From assembly GCA_026713245.1 (NCBI GenBank), contig JAPOOU010000084.1, positions 1 through 62,779 on the forward strand: DNA of 62,779 nucleotides, given 5' to 3'. The position numbers and the translations under genes are program-made. The stretch's first letter is position 1; each line of letters begins with the position of its first letter. The DNA is from Chloroflexota bacterium. GTDB lineage: Bacteria > Chloroflexota > Anaerolineae > Aggregatilineales > Phototrophicaceae. Below, one piece after another: positions 7,991-15,561 of the stretch. A model generated the notes under the pieces. The model was not told the origin of the DNA, ran no database searches, and was given only the letters and a program-made list of their open reading frames with translations.

Positions 7991-9493
7991 ATGATCTTCT
8001 CCGCTGCGGGTAACGACATCATATTAGCGGTACTGGCGTTTGGAATCATCTTGATCCCCGCCATCATCATTCACGAACTTGGGCACTTCTTTGCTGCCAA
8101 GCTGGTCGGCATCAATGTTTTAGAATTCGGTATTGGATTCCCGCCGCGCTTGGGAAGACTGTTTATGTGGGGCGAAACCGAATTCACCATCAACTGGCTG
8201 CCTATTGGCGGTTTTGTGCGTCCGCTGGGCGAGGACATGATCGGTCCGGCCGCGGACGACAAAGTGAAGCGAGATCGCGAAACCTTGGAAGAGCGCTTTG
8301 ACCATTATGACGGACGCTTGACCGAGCGAGAACAATTGCGCTTGCGCGGCGTCAACGAACACCGAATGATGTCCGTAAACGAGGCGCCGCCTCTGGCGCG
8401 GATATTCTTTATGGCAGCGGGCGCGCTTGCCAATTTTGGCACGGCCATGATCCTTTTCTTCATTGTCGCGTTGATTGGCTTGCCGACCGACGTTGGCGGG
8501 TTGGCGCAATTGGTGGCAATCCCGGATGGCTCGCTGTTTGCTGACAGTCCCGCAAAGGTCGGCGACGCCATCGAACTGGTAAATGGCGAGCGTTTTGATG
8601 ATTTCGAGGCGTTCTACGAGATCCTGGAATCGTATAGTGGAGATACGATAACATTTTCGCTGCTGCGACAGGAGACAGGCGAGCCGTATACGGTTACGCT
8701 CAGGCCGGGTTTCGAACAGCGACGCGCCTTCGTACAGGTCGTTGGCGTACAAGAGGAATCGCCCGCGTTCCGGGTCGGTATCCAACCAGGCGACCTGCTT
8801 ACCCACATTAATTCGGCGCTGATTCCGGCAACCGGCGACGCAGTGGCAGTATTGCGGGAGATAACGCGCGAATACGAAGGCCGCGTCATGAGCTTGACGT
8901 TCTTGCGCGACCTGGACGATCGCGAACGGCTACAATTTGATATTCGAGTCGTACCGCGCGTCAACCCGCCGGCGGGCGAAGGCCGGCTCGGTGTCGCGAT
9001 ACGATCCCAGTTCGGTCTAGGTGATGAGACTCGTTTTGCGAATGCAGGTTACAGGACGGAGTTGATTCCTCAAGGCATTTCGGCAGCTATTTCTCACAGC
9101 CTGCGGACGACCCGCACTACCTTCGAGCTTATTGCTTCGATTCCGGGACGTCTCCTTGATGGATCACTGAGCGGCAAGGATGCGCGTCCAATTAGCATTA
9201 TTGGGATAAGCAAGATCGGCGGCGAGTTTCTCCAGCGCAGCTTACAAGAAGGTCCTGGATTAATGCTCAATTTCATTGCGCTCATCAGTATATTCCTGGG
9301 GATCAGCAATCTGTTGCCGATCCCGGCGCTAGATGGCGGCCGAATTGTGTTTGTCTTGCTGGAGATACTGCGTGGCAAGCCAATGAATCCCAGGATTGAA
9401 GCGCGTATTCACCAGATCGGAATCCTGCTTTTACTGGTGCTTGGAGTGATCATAATGGTCATCGATCTGTTGGATCCGCCCAGCATTACCTAG
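7991..9493 (+). CDS. rseP: Site-2 protease family membrane metalloprotease with PDZ domain (RseP-like)
   Basis: 500 residues. The M50 zinc site is intact: HELGHFFAAKL (HExxH) in the first helix near residue 28 and NLLPIPALDGGR, which supplies the zinc-binding Asp, near residue 440. Between them sit two membrane segments and one or two PDZ-like domains (about residues 165-330, with GIQPGDLLTHIN). Such enzymes cut membrane-embedded anti-sigma factors or leftover signal peptides inside the bilayer. Its length is usual, with a longer loop after the first helix (about residues 70-130, charged). ATG 7991 has AAGGTG at good spacing. A HEAT-repeat gene follows after 17 bases and probably shares the transcript. 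The real substrate is unknown. Confidence 0.9.
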   Translation: MIFSAAGNDIILAVLAFGIILIPAIIIHELGHFFAAKLVGINVLEFGIGFPPRLGRLFMWGETEFTINWLPIGGFVRPLGEDMIGPAADDKVKRDRETLEERFDHYDGRLTEREQLRLRGVNEHRMMSVNEAPPLARIFFMAAGALANFGTAMILFFIVALIGLPTDVGGLAQLVAIPDGSLFADSPAKVGDAIELVNGERFDDFEAFYEILESYSGDTITFSLLRQETGEPYTVTLRPGFEQRRAFVQVVGVQEESPAFRVGIQPGDLLTHINSALIPATGDAVAVLREITREYEGRVMSLTFLRDLDDRERLQFDIRVVPRVNPPAGEGRLGVAIRSQFGLGDETRFANAGYRTELIPQGISAAISHSLRTTRTTFELIASIPGRLLDGSLSGKDARPISIIGISKIGGEFLQRSLQEGPGLMLNFIALISIFLGISNLLPIPALDGGRIVFVLLEILRGKPMNPRIEARIHQIGILLLLVLGVIIMVIDLLDPPSIT

Positions 9494-9510
9494 CACTGCG
9501 AGGCAGAGGC

Positions 9511-10503
9511 ATGACAGAGTCGGAGATCACGTTGGAGAAATCGGGCGCAAAAAAGCCTGAGTTGACTGAAGTTATCGAGGCGTTGCAGAGCGAAGCCCTT
9601 GCGGATTCATCTACGCATTCGTCTGCTGTGATCTATGGATTATCCGATTTGTCCGAACTGGAATTGGATCGGATGGCATCGGTTTGGGCGGGACTGCCCG
9701 CGACTTTCAAGCACCGAATCCTTAAGCAATTGGTCGAGACCAGCGAAGCGGTATTCGAATTGGATTTCGGCGCGTTTGCTCATATGAACCTGGTAGATGA
9801 AAGCAGTCTGGTTCGGTCAGCGGCCATTGAGTTGCTTTGGTCCGACGAGTCCCTTTCGACAATGCGGCAGTTGATGGAGCTGGCTCGCAGCGACAGGTCT
9901 CACGATGTGCGCGCCCAGGCGTTTTCGGGTTTGGGTCGGTTTATTCTGTTGGGCGAATACGGGGACATTCCGCCAAATGACGCGCGCGAGGCGCAGGAGT
10001 TGGCGCTGAGTGCCGTCAATGATATTCATGCGCCGATAGAGATCCGCTGCCGGGCGCTGGAAGCAATTGCCAATTCTAGTCATCCGGAAGCGGCGGCCTT
10101 GATACGGGAAGCATATGATGATGGCAATCACTTGCTGAAGGTCAGCGCGATTTATGCCATGGGCCGAACCTGCGACAAGGTGTGGCGCGATGCCGTCCTC
10201 GAAGAACTGGAGAGCAGCGACAACCAGATCGTATACGAATCGGTTCAAGCTTGTGGCGCGCTGCATTTGGAAGAAAGCGTTCGATTGATCGGGGACTTGA
10301 TCGCCGGCGACGATCGCGAGATTCAATTTATGGCTATATGGGCTCTGGGTGAGATCGGTGGAAAACACGCATTCGAAATCCTTTCCGATCTGGAGGAGAC
10401 CGTTGAAGACCGGGCAATCCTGGAAGCTGTTGAAGACGCCATCGACGCCGCAAGTTTCAGCCTGAGCATGTCGTCGCGTGACTTCGAATTCGACAACACC
10501 TAG
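9511..10503 (+). CDS. HEAT-repeat (PBS-lyase-type) protein
   Basis: 330 residues, soluble and acidic, with no signal peptide. From about residue 95 to 310 it consists of helical-pair repeats: SSLVRSAAIELLW, HDVRAQAFSGLGRF, IEIRCRALEAIAN, HLLKVSAIYAMGR, QIVYESVQACGAL and REIQFMAIWALGEIG are successive B-helices. Proteins of this kind are scaffolds that bind other proteins; nothing suggests an enzyme. The first 90 residues are less regular. It begins 17 bases after the site-2 protease gene with GAGGCAGAGG upstream, so the pair may work together, for instance by presenting or regulating protease substrates. That link is inferred from position only. Confidence 0.8.
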   Translation: MTESEITLEKSGAKKPELTEVIEALQSEALADSSTHSSAVIYGLSDLSELELDRMASVWAGLPATFKHRILKQLVETSEAVFELDFGAFAHMNLVDESSLVRSAAIELLWSDESLSTMRQLMELARSDRSHDVRAQAFSGLGRFILLGEYGDIPPNDAREAQELALSAVNDIHAPIEIRCRALEAIANSSHPEAAALIREAYDDGNHLLKVSAIYAMGRTCDKVWRDAVLEELESSDNQIVYESVQACGALHLEESVRLIGDLIAGDDREIQFMAIWALGEIGGKHAFEILSDLEETVEDRAILEAVEDAIDAASFSLSMSSRDFEFDNT

Positions 10504-10607
10504 GTGTATGTCAAACTCGAAACTCGCTACAGCACGCATCAGGCGCGTTTGGCTCGCTCAGAACCCTCGCAGAAGCAAGGCGCCGTCAGAGCCAGATCGG
10601 CAACAAG

Positions 10608-10937
10608 TCATTGGGCGAACATCGTCTGCAATTTCATCGCCAGGCTCATATCACCAAGAATCTTGAGCTTACCGGTCATGAATGCTTGCATCGCATTCAG
10701 TTGGCCGGTGGAGACCGCGTGCCAGTCGTCAGCGCTTGCTTTCAAGGTCATCGCAGGGTCGCCGATTTCGCCTTCTCCGTGTTCGATCGATCCACTGCTG
10801 ATCTTGAGCCAAAACATGCCTCCATTGTCTCCGCTAAGGTCAAAGAGGATCGTTGCATTTATGCCGTCGGCTTTTTCCGGCAGGAATCGCTCAGCCATGC
10901 TTGGAAATATGTTCTTGACTTCGTCGGCAGCAGCCAT
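10608..10937 (-). CDS. SCP2 sterol-carrier-like domain protein
   Basis: 109 residues forming a single SCP2 domain. A hydrophobic helix at the start (VKNIFPSMAERFLPEKA) is followed by NATILFDLSGDNGG and by TLKASADDWHAVSTGQLNAMQAFMTGKLKI, the most recognisable part of the family. SCP2 domains hold lipids or fatty acyl chains in a hydrophobic tunnel; the bacterial single-domain forms are poorly understood. An AAGGAG lies directly before ATG 10937. It is transcribed against both neighbours and so stands as a single-gene unit. A role in lipid trafficking is only a family-level guess. Confidence 0.87.
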   Translation of the reverse strand: MAAADEVKNIFPSMAERFLPEKADGINATILFDLSGDNGGMFWLKISSGSIEHGEGEIGDPAMTLKASADDWHAVSTGQLNAMQAFMTGKLKILGDMSLAMKLQTMFAQ

Positions 10938-11047
10938 AAGAAACTCCTTGGTCTCGTTTCGCGTATTTCAATCCTGGATTAGTATACAATTGTTGCCGCA
11001 ACCGCCCAAGAGCAGCTTAGGCTAACCGTACCAGACGAATAATTACA

Positions 11048-12736
11048 ATGCGACTGTCCATCATTTCCAGTATGCTACTTCTCATCGTTGCTTCAGGATG
11101 CGCGTATTCTGGCTCGACAGAGAATCCAGTTTCCGCGCAAGGCGCGACAACTGTTTCGGGTAAGAGTGCGCCAGCGACGAGCGCGCCATTAGTAGCAGCG
11201 ACGCTACAGAAACCGCAGACAGAGCTTTCGCCTACCGGCAATTCGCGGCAGTCAGAAAGGCGCGACGCAATTCCTGCTACCGCGACGCTCCCACCGCAGT
11301 TGGCATCCCGTTTTGCCGACGCAACTGCCATCGCCGGCGCCGCAACAGTCAACCTGCAATCGTCGAGTAATGTTTCGGAGCATGTCGTCGTCTGGGGCGA
11401 TACGTTATCAAGAATCGCCTCAATTCACGGGCAGTCCATCGAAACACTGATGGCGATTAACGACTTGCAGAACCCCGACTTGCTGAAGGTTGGACAAGTT
11501 ATCAAGCTGCCAGAGCCGCCCGACGAATACGGACCGCCGTTTCCTATTCTGCCGGATAGCAGGCTAGTGCGTTCCTATGGCGCTCAATCTTTTGATGTCC
11601 AGGGTTATGTTAATTCTCAGCCTGGCATATTGGGCAAAATGGGCGGCACGGTCGTGACGCGTCAAGCGGACGGCAGTACGGCTAATATCTCCCTGTCGGC
11701 TAGCGAAACCGTGCAAAGGGTTTCGTTGGATTTCAGCGTCGATCCGCGCGTCTTGCTGACCTTCCTGGAATACCGGGCCGGGCTACTTTCGAACCTTGAT
11801 GACGAAGGCGAGCGGTTGCGTTATCCATTGATCTCGCCGGAAGCGTCAGGCGGAATTGACCGGCCCGGACTATATGCCCAGTTGATCTGGTTAGCTGACC
11901 AACTCAATCATGGATACTACGGCAAAAAGTATCGCGGCGTTGCGACTGTTGATTTCGCCGACGGCAGCCGCCTGCTTTATCATCGAGATCTAAACGCAGG
12001 CACTGCCGCGATTCAGCACGCTTTCGCCAGAATGACGTCCGGAGCGATTTGGGCGCATGATGTTGGCGACGAAGGCTTCTATCTCGCATATCGCGCCCTG
12101 TTTGGCGAACCGTTTGCAAATGCCGAGCCGGGGGATGCCACCGAGTTGAGACAACCCAAGCTGAGCCTGCCGTTTCGACCGGGCGAGGTTTGGCGCTTTA
12201 CGGGCGGACATCACGGCGGCTGGGGAAACGGCAGCGCTTGGGCTTCGGTCGATTTCGCGCCGCCTAAAGAAGCCGGTCCGGTGCGCTACTGTTATACGAG
12301 CAGTTTTCCGGTTACCGCGGTCGCTCGCGGCAAGATCGCCAGGCTTTCCAAAGGCGCTGTTGTTCTGGATCTCGATCTGGACGGCAATGAGGGAAGCGGC
12401 TGGACAATCTTGTATTTGCACACCACCCATGCCGAGTCACTGAAGATGGGGCAGATCGTGGAAGCGGGCGATGCCCTGGGTTTCCCCTCGTGCGAAGGCG
12501 GCTATTCAACAGCGACTCATCTGCATATCGCCCGCCGTTACAACGGAGAATGGATACCCGCCGACTGTGTCAACTGCCCAGTTTCGCAGCGTTTACCGCC
12601 ATTTACTATGAGTGATTGGCAAGTGGTCGGGTTGAGAAATCAACCATATCAGGGTTTTTTGGTCAACTCGGCCGATAATCGCAGTGTGATCGCCGAGCAA
12701 GGTAGAAACACGAGCATTAATCAAATATCATGGTAA
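11048..12736 (+). CDS. LysM / M23-like lipoprotein
   Basis: 562 residues. A lipoprotein signal (LLIVASGC) is followed by a Ser/Thr/Ala-rich linker and one LysM domain near residues 115-160 (VVVWGDTLSRIASIHG, INDLQNPDLLKVGQVIKLP), which binds peptidoglycan. A long middle region of about 230 residues is unassigned. The C-terminal third resembles the M23 endopeptidase fold, with LYLHTTH and THLHIARRYNGEW. The first zinc ligand normally found in HxGxD is absent here; the matching place reads WASVD. It may therefore be an inactive wall-binding version, or take the ligand from the nearby GGHHGGWG. The SH3b gene at 12753 follows after 16 bases and is probably in the same operon. Confidence 0.82.
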   Translation: MRLSIISSMLLLIVASGCAYSGSTENPVSAQGATTVSGKSAPATSAPLVAATLQKPQTELSPTGNSRQSERRDAIPATATLPPQLASRFADATAIAGAATVNLQSSSNVSEHVVVWGDTLSRIASIHGQSIETLMAINDLQNPDLLKVGQVIKLPEPPDEYGPPFPILPDSRLVRSYGAQSFDVQGYVNSQPGILGKMGGTVVTRQADGSTANISLSASETVQRVSLDFSVDPRVLLTFLEYRAGLLSNLDDEGERLRYPLISPEASGGIDRPGLYAQLIWLADQLNHGYYGKKYRGVATVDFADGSRLLYHRDLNAGTAAIQHAFARMTSGAIWAHDVGDEGFYLAYRALFGEPFANAEPGDATELRQPKLSLPFRPGEVWRFTGGHHGGWGNGSAWASVDFAPPKEAGPVRYCYTSSFPVTAVARGKIARLSKGAVVLDLDLDGNEGSGWTILYLHTTHAESLKMGQIVEAGDALGFPSCEGGYSTATHLHIARRYNGEWIPADCVNCPVSQRLPPFTMSDWQVVGLRNQPYQGFLVNSADNRSVIAEQGRNTSINQISW

Positions 12737-12752
12737 CAAGCTACGGACCGTA

Positions 12753-13529
12753 ATGCTCAAGATGTATGAATTGCTTTGGTTCCTGAGCTCGGCAGTGCTG
12801 ATCTGTATCCTGGCGGCGCCGAATGTTGTCGTGGGCGCGCAGGCGCAAAGGACCTCCACACCGATTACCGTCAGACTAGTGACCGCGACGCCGCCAGGCG
12901 TCGAGCCATTCCCTCCAACAGTTACCAGCCTTCCGACAGCGACTTCGCCGGGTCCGACCTTCCTCCAGGCGCCTGAGACCGCCGGCAACATCAACGTTCG
13001 CGCCGGTCCCGATCTAGAGAGCGAAGTGCTGGGGACGATTTCCTTCGGCGCCATCTATCCGGCTCTGCGTCGGTACTTTCAGTGGTACGAATTGCGCTAC
13101 GAGCCCTCTCCTAGCGGCAGAGCCTGGGTCTACGGGGAACTGGTCGAGGTTACGGGCGATTTAGACAACATCCAAGTTGTGGACGATTTTGCGGATATCA
13201 GCATTGTTCCAGACGGAAACAGCAACCTTGAAGCGGATGACGGTGGGGCAGCCGCGGTAGCGGGTGGCGATTCGCGCGTATTGGTAATCTCTACGGAAGA
13301 CGGGGCGGCACGACGTTCAGTGACAGAGAGAAGGGCGTCTCCCTTGCCAACCTTCACGCGTCCTCCAGATTTGCCGTCAACCATTCCCACCGGCGACATT
13401 GATCAGCCGACGCATGATGAGGCCGGTATAAACTCCGATCGGCGATCGGAGTTCCCGCCTTTTTTCCCGATCGTGATGCTCGCTGGATTCGGCCTTGTCG
13501 GTCTGCTAATTAACTTGATCCGTCACTGA
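12753..13529 (+). CDS. SH3b-domain protein with C-terminal membrane anchor
   Basis: 258 residues. A hydrophobic N-terminal segment acts as signal or anchor and is followed by a Pro/Thr-rich linker. One bacterial SH3 domain (about residues 73-125) has INVRAGPDLESEVLGTI and WYELRY, then an acidic and Ser/Pro-rich stretch, and finally a transmembrane helix at the C-terminus (IVMLAGFGLVGLLINLI). SH3b domains usually bind wall peptides. It follows the LysM/M23-like lipoprotein by 16 bases. Just before the anchor codons the DNA holds a perfect 10-base-pair hairpin followed by six T (13431-13465), which could terminate part of the transcripts. Enzymatic activity is not expected. Confidence 0.78.
   Translation: MLKMYELLWFLSSAVLICILAAPNVVVGAQAQRTSTPITVRLVTATPPGVEPFPPTVTSLPTATSPGPTFLQAPETAGNINVRAGPDLESEVLGTISFGAIYPALRRYFQWYELRYEPSPSGRAWVYGELVEVTGDLDNIQVVDDFADISIVPDGNSNLEADDGGAAAVAGGDSRVLVISTEDGAARRSVTERRASPLPTFTRPPDLPSTIPTGDIDQPTHDEAGINSDRRSEFPPFFPIVMLAGFGLVGLLINLIRH
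13431..13465 (+). terminator. Terminator-like hairpin inside the SH3b gene
   Basis: AACTCCGATC (13431-13440) pairs perfectly with GATCGGAGTT (13444-13453) across a 3-base loop. Six bases later comes a run of six T (13460-13465). It has the stem and U-run of a rho-independent terminator yet lies within the coding sequence, about 65 bases before the stop codon and just ahead of the transmembrane segment. The 6-base gap between stem and T run makes it weaker than a textbook terminator. Confidence 0.45.
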
Positions 13530-13609
13530 GTCTCAATCGCAGACAACCGAACATAAAGCCGCCAAATGGCAGGCAAGGTTTGTAGAGTATTGCCAAATCA
13601 ATGACAATT

Positions 13610-14035
13610 CTAGTAGCTGCTACAGGTGCCGCAACCTTCGGTGGCCGCGCCACTTTGGTCATCTGAAGACTTAAAGGAGTGCCCACAGCCGCAACTGGAA
13701 GCGGCGTTGGGATTGTCGATGCGAAAGCCTCCGCCGATCAATGTATCGACGTAGTCGATCGTCGCTCCACGCAGATACATCATACTGGTTGGATCTACCA
13801 GCAGGCGTACCCCATCGGCTGATACCACTGAATCACCGGCCTCAGCAGATTCCTGAAACGCCATGCCGTATTGCATGCCCGAGCAGCCACCGCCGGTCAC
13901 GAATACGCGCAGAGCGTGCTCGGGAATATCGCGCTGTTCCAGCAAATCCTTAATGATAGTGACGGCCGCCGGCGTTACCGTCAATTCGGAACTGTCCACA
14001 TGAACTGCTGTCTGCATTTGTTGAGCGAGCGCCAT
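13610..14035 (-). CDS. erpA: A-type iron-sulfur cluster carrier (ErpA/IscA/HesB family)
   Basis: 141 residues. After a 20-residue N-terminal lead comes the A-type carrier core. FVTGGGCSGMQYGM holds the first conserved Cys, and SSCGCGHSF supplies the C-terminal Cys pair that together bind a [2Fe-2S] or [4Fe-4S] cluster for transfer to client enzymes. GGFRIDNPNA is the usual block before the Cys pair. Unlike typical members, which end shortly after CGCGxSF, this protein continues for about 20 residues and ends with another Cys pair, EGCGTCSSY. AGGGAGAGG precedes ATG 14035, and a good promoter lies upstream. No isc or suf genes are adjacent. Confidence 0.92.
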   Translation of the reverse strand: MALAQQMQTAVHVDSSELTVTPAAVTIIKDLLEQRDIPEHALRVFVTGGGCSGMQYGMAFQESAEAGDSVVSADGVRLLVDPTSMMYLRGATIDYVDTLIGGGFRIDNPNAASSCGCGHSFKSSDDQSGAATEGCGTCSSY

Positions 14036-14068
14036 GTTCTATCCTCTCCCTGTATCAGGTACGTCGCC

Positions 14069-14097
14069 AGTTTAACATAGGTCATACTAGGTGTCAA
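14069..14097 (-). promoter_or_regulatory. Strong sigma-70 promoter for the A-type Fe-S carrier gene
   Basis: On the minus strand TTGACA (14097-14092) is followed after 17 bases by TAAACT (14074-14069), about 35 bases before the start codon at 14035. The -35 is a perfect consensus and the spacing is ideal. Confidence 0.65.
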
Positions 14098-14390
14098 TTT
14101 CGCGCAGGTCTATCTAGGTGGATTTAGTTCTGTTTTTCGCGCCAGTCCCGGCAGACGCCTCTTTCAAAACACTCGGCCAGCGCGAACACGCGCGTCTTGC
14201 AAGTATACTACATCGGCAAATTCGATAGACTTAACGTCGAAGACGCCGACATAAGGAATTGCCCCTTAATTCAGTGTTTATTCGTTTGCGCGAAATTAAC
14301 CCTGAACTTATACTGAAATCGCTAAACACGCTGAAATATTTCGCCGCACTTGTCCAAATGAGACAATTTATTGTATACGGGGGGAGGGGT
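14098..14390. other. Intergenic stretch between divergent erpA and SH3b-repeat genes
   Basis: Beyond the erpA promoter this stretch holds one candidate promoter for the SH3b-repeat gene (14286-14314). I see no RNA gene, no convincing reading frame and no repeat here. The frame that is open from 14259 into the SH3b gene lacks a signal peptide at its start, so it is taken as untranslated leader. Confidence 0.5.
14286..14314 (+). promoter_or_regulatory. Candidate promoter for the SH3b-repeat gene
   Basis: TTGCGC at 14286-14291, 17 bases, then TATACT at 14309-14314. It would give a leader of about 70 bases ending in the GGGGGGAGGGG ribosome-binding site before ATG 14391. Confidence 0.5.
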
Positions 14391-15479
14391 ATGAAATCGT
14401 ACTTTGGCTGTCGCTTAGGTTTGGTCTTGTTGGTCGTTTTGCTTTTGCTAGCGACATTTCCGTTAACGGGCTTTGCGCAATCGCCACATTTGGTGGTCAA
14501 CACGCACCGCCTAAATATTCGTAGCGGTCCAGGGGTCGGCCATCACGTCATTACTTCGGTTCCAGGGGGCACCGAGCTACCGGTGACGGGTATCGACATC
14601 GGGAGACTCTGGTTCCAGATATCCGGCCCGACGGGACCCGGCTGGGTCAATTCGCATTATGCGATTGACCGGGGTAGTTTCTCCGGCGTCCCAATCATTG
14701 ATTCGAGACCGGCCAATGTACCCGTGATCGCGCCGGGCCAAGCGCATTTGGTCGTCAACACCGGGTATCTAAATGTCCGAACCGGACCCGGCGTGGGCCA
14801 CAATGCTATTGGCAACGTGCCTGGGGGTACCGAGTTGCCGGTTACCGCAATTGATAGCGGCGGGCTGTGGTACCAAGTCGACAGCCCTATGGGAAGCGGT
14901 TGGGTCAACTCCCACTATACCATCCCGCGCGGCGTTTTCTCTGGTATTCCGAGGATCGGCAGGCAAGAAGCCGCGGATCCTATCGCTCCCGGCACGCCAC
15001 ATCTGGTTGTGAATACCGGCTATCTAAATGTCAGGAGCGGTCCGGGCGCAAGCCACGGCATCATTACGACAGTGGCTGGGGGAGCCAAACTGCCGGTTAT
15101 CTCGATTGGCAGCGACAACTTGTGGTACGAAGTGAACTCCCCGGCAGGTCCCGGATGGGTCAATTCGCATTACACGGTGACCCGCGGCAATTTTGCAAGT
15201 TTGCGGCGCCCGCGCGTCTTGAACGACCCGCCGACTCCAGCGCTGTCGGGACCGACCCCGCGCTGTGTGGTGAACACGCATCGCCTTAACATTCGTACGG
15301 GTCCAGGCGCTAACAATGACATAATCACCAGCGTTCCCGGCGGATCGCATCTTGCGGTATTGGGGCTTTCCCGCGGTCGGGGTTGGTATTTGGTCGAAGG
15401 CAGTTTTGGTCAAGGCTGGCTTAATAACGACTTCGTAGTATTCCGTGGCGACTTCAGCCGGGTGCCTATCGTCCAGTAG
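14391..15479 (+). CDS. Secreted protein made of four tandem SH3b repeats
   Basis: 362 residues. A signal peptide (about residues 1-30, ending TGFAQ) is followed by four consecutive SH3b units of about 85 residues, beginning near residues 32, 118, 203 and 290. Each unit opens with VVNT, has LN(I/V)R(S/T)GPG and GG, and closes with GWVNSHY or a close variant. Repeats 2 and 3 are closest; repeat 4 has diverged. No catalytic domain is present, so it is probably a wall-binding or matrix protein. The start at 14391 is fixed by an unusually strong GGGGGGAGGGG just before it and by the signal peptide. An intrinsic terminator follows the stop codon. Confidence 0.85.
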   Translation: MKSYFGCRLGLVLLVVLLLLATFPLTGFAQSPHLVVNTHRLNIRSGPGVGHHVITSVPGGTELPVTGIDIGRLWFQISGPTGPGWVNSHYAIDRGSFSGVPIIDSRPANVPVIAPGQAHLVVNTGYLNVRTGPGVGHNAIGNVPGGTELPVTAIDSGGLWYQVDSPMGSGWVNSHYTIPRGVFSGIPRIGRQEAADPIAPGTPHLVVNTGYLNVRSGPGASHGIITTVAGGAKLPVISIGSDNLWYEVNSPAGPGWVNSHYTVTRGNFASLRRPRVLNDPPTPALSGPTPRCVVNTHRLNIRTGPGANNDIITSVPGGSHLAVLGLSRGRGWYLVEGSFGQGWLNNDFVVFRGDFSRVPIVQ

Positions 15480-15515
15480 CCGACGCTTCTGGTTGAAATA
15501 TACAAGTAAGTATAG

Positions 15516-15550
15516 AATACACCCCATCGTCCGGTGGGGTGTATTTCTTT
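15516..15550 (+). terminator. Intrinsic terminator after the SH3b-repeat gene
   Basis: AATACACCCCA (15516-15526) pairs with TGGGGTGTATT (15535-15545), loop of eight bases, followed by TTCTTT-type tail. The 11-base-pair stem ends only about 16 bases before the next gene. Confidence 0.75.
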
Positions 15551-15561
15551 AGGCATAACAC

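Noticed and set aside
14349..14378. Promoter TTGTCC-17-GTATAC directly before the SH3b-repeat gene
   Set aside because: Transcription would begin after the ribosome-binding site, leaving a leaderless start; the upstream candidate at 14286 fits better.
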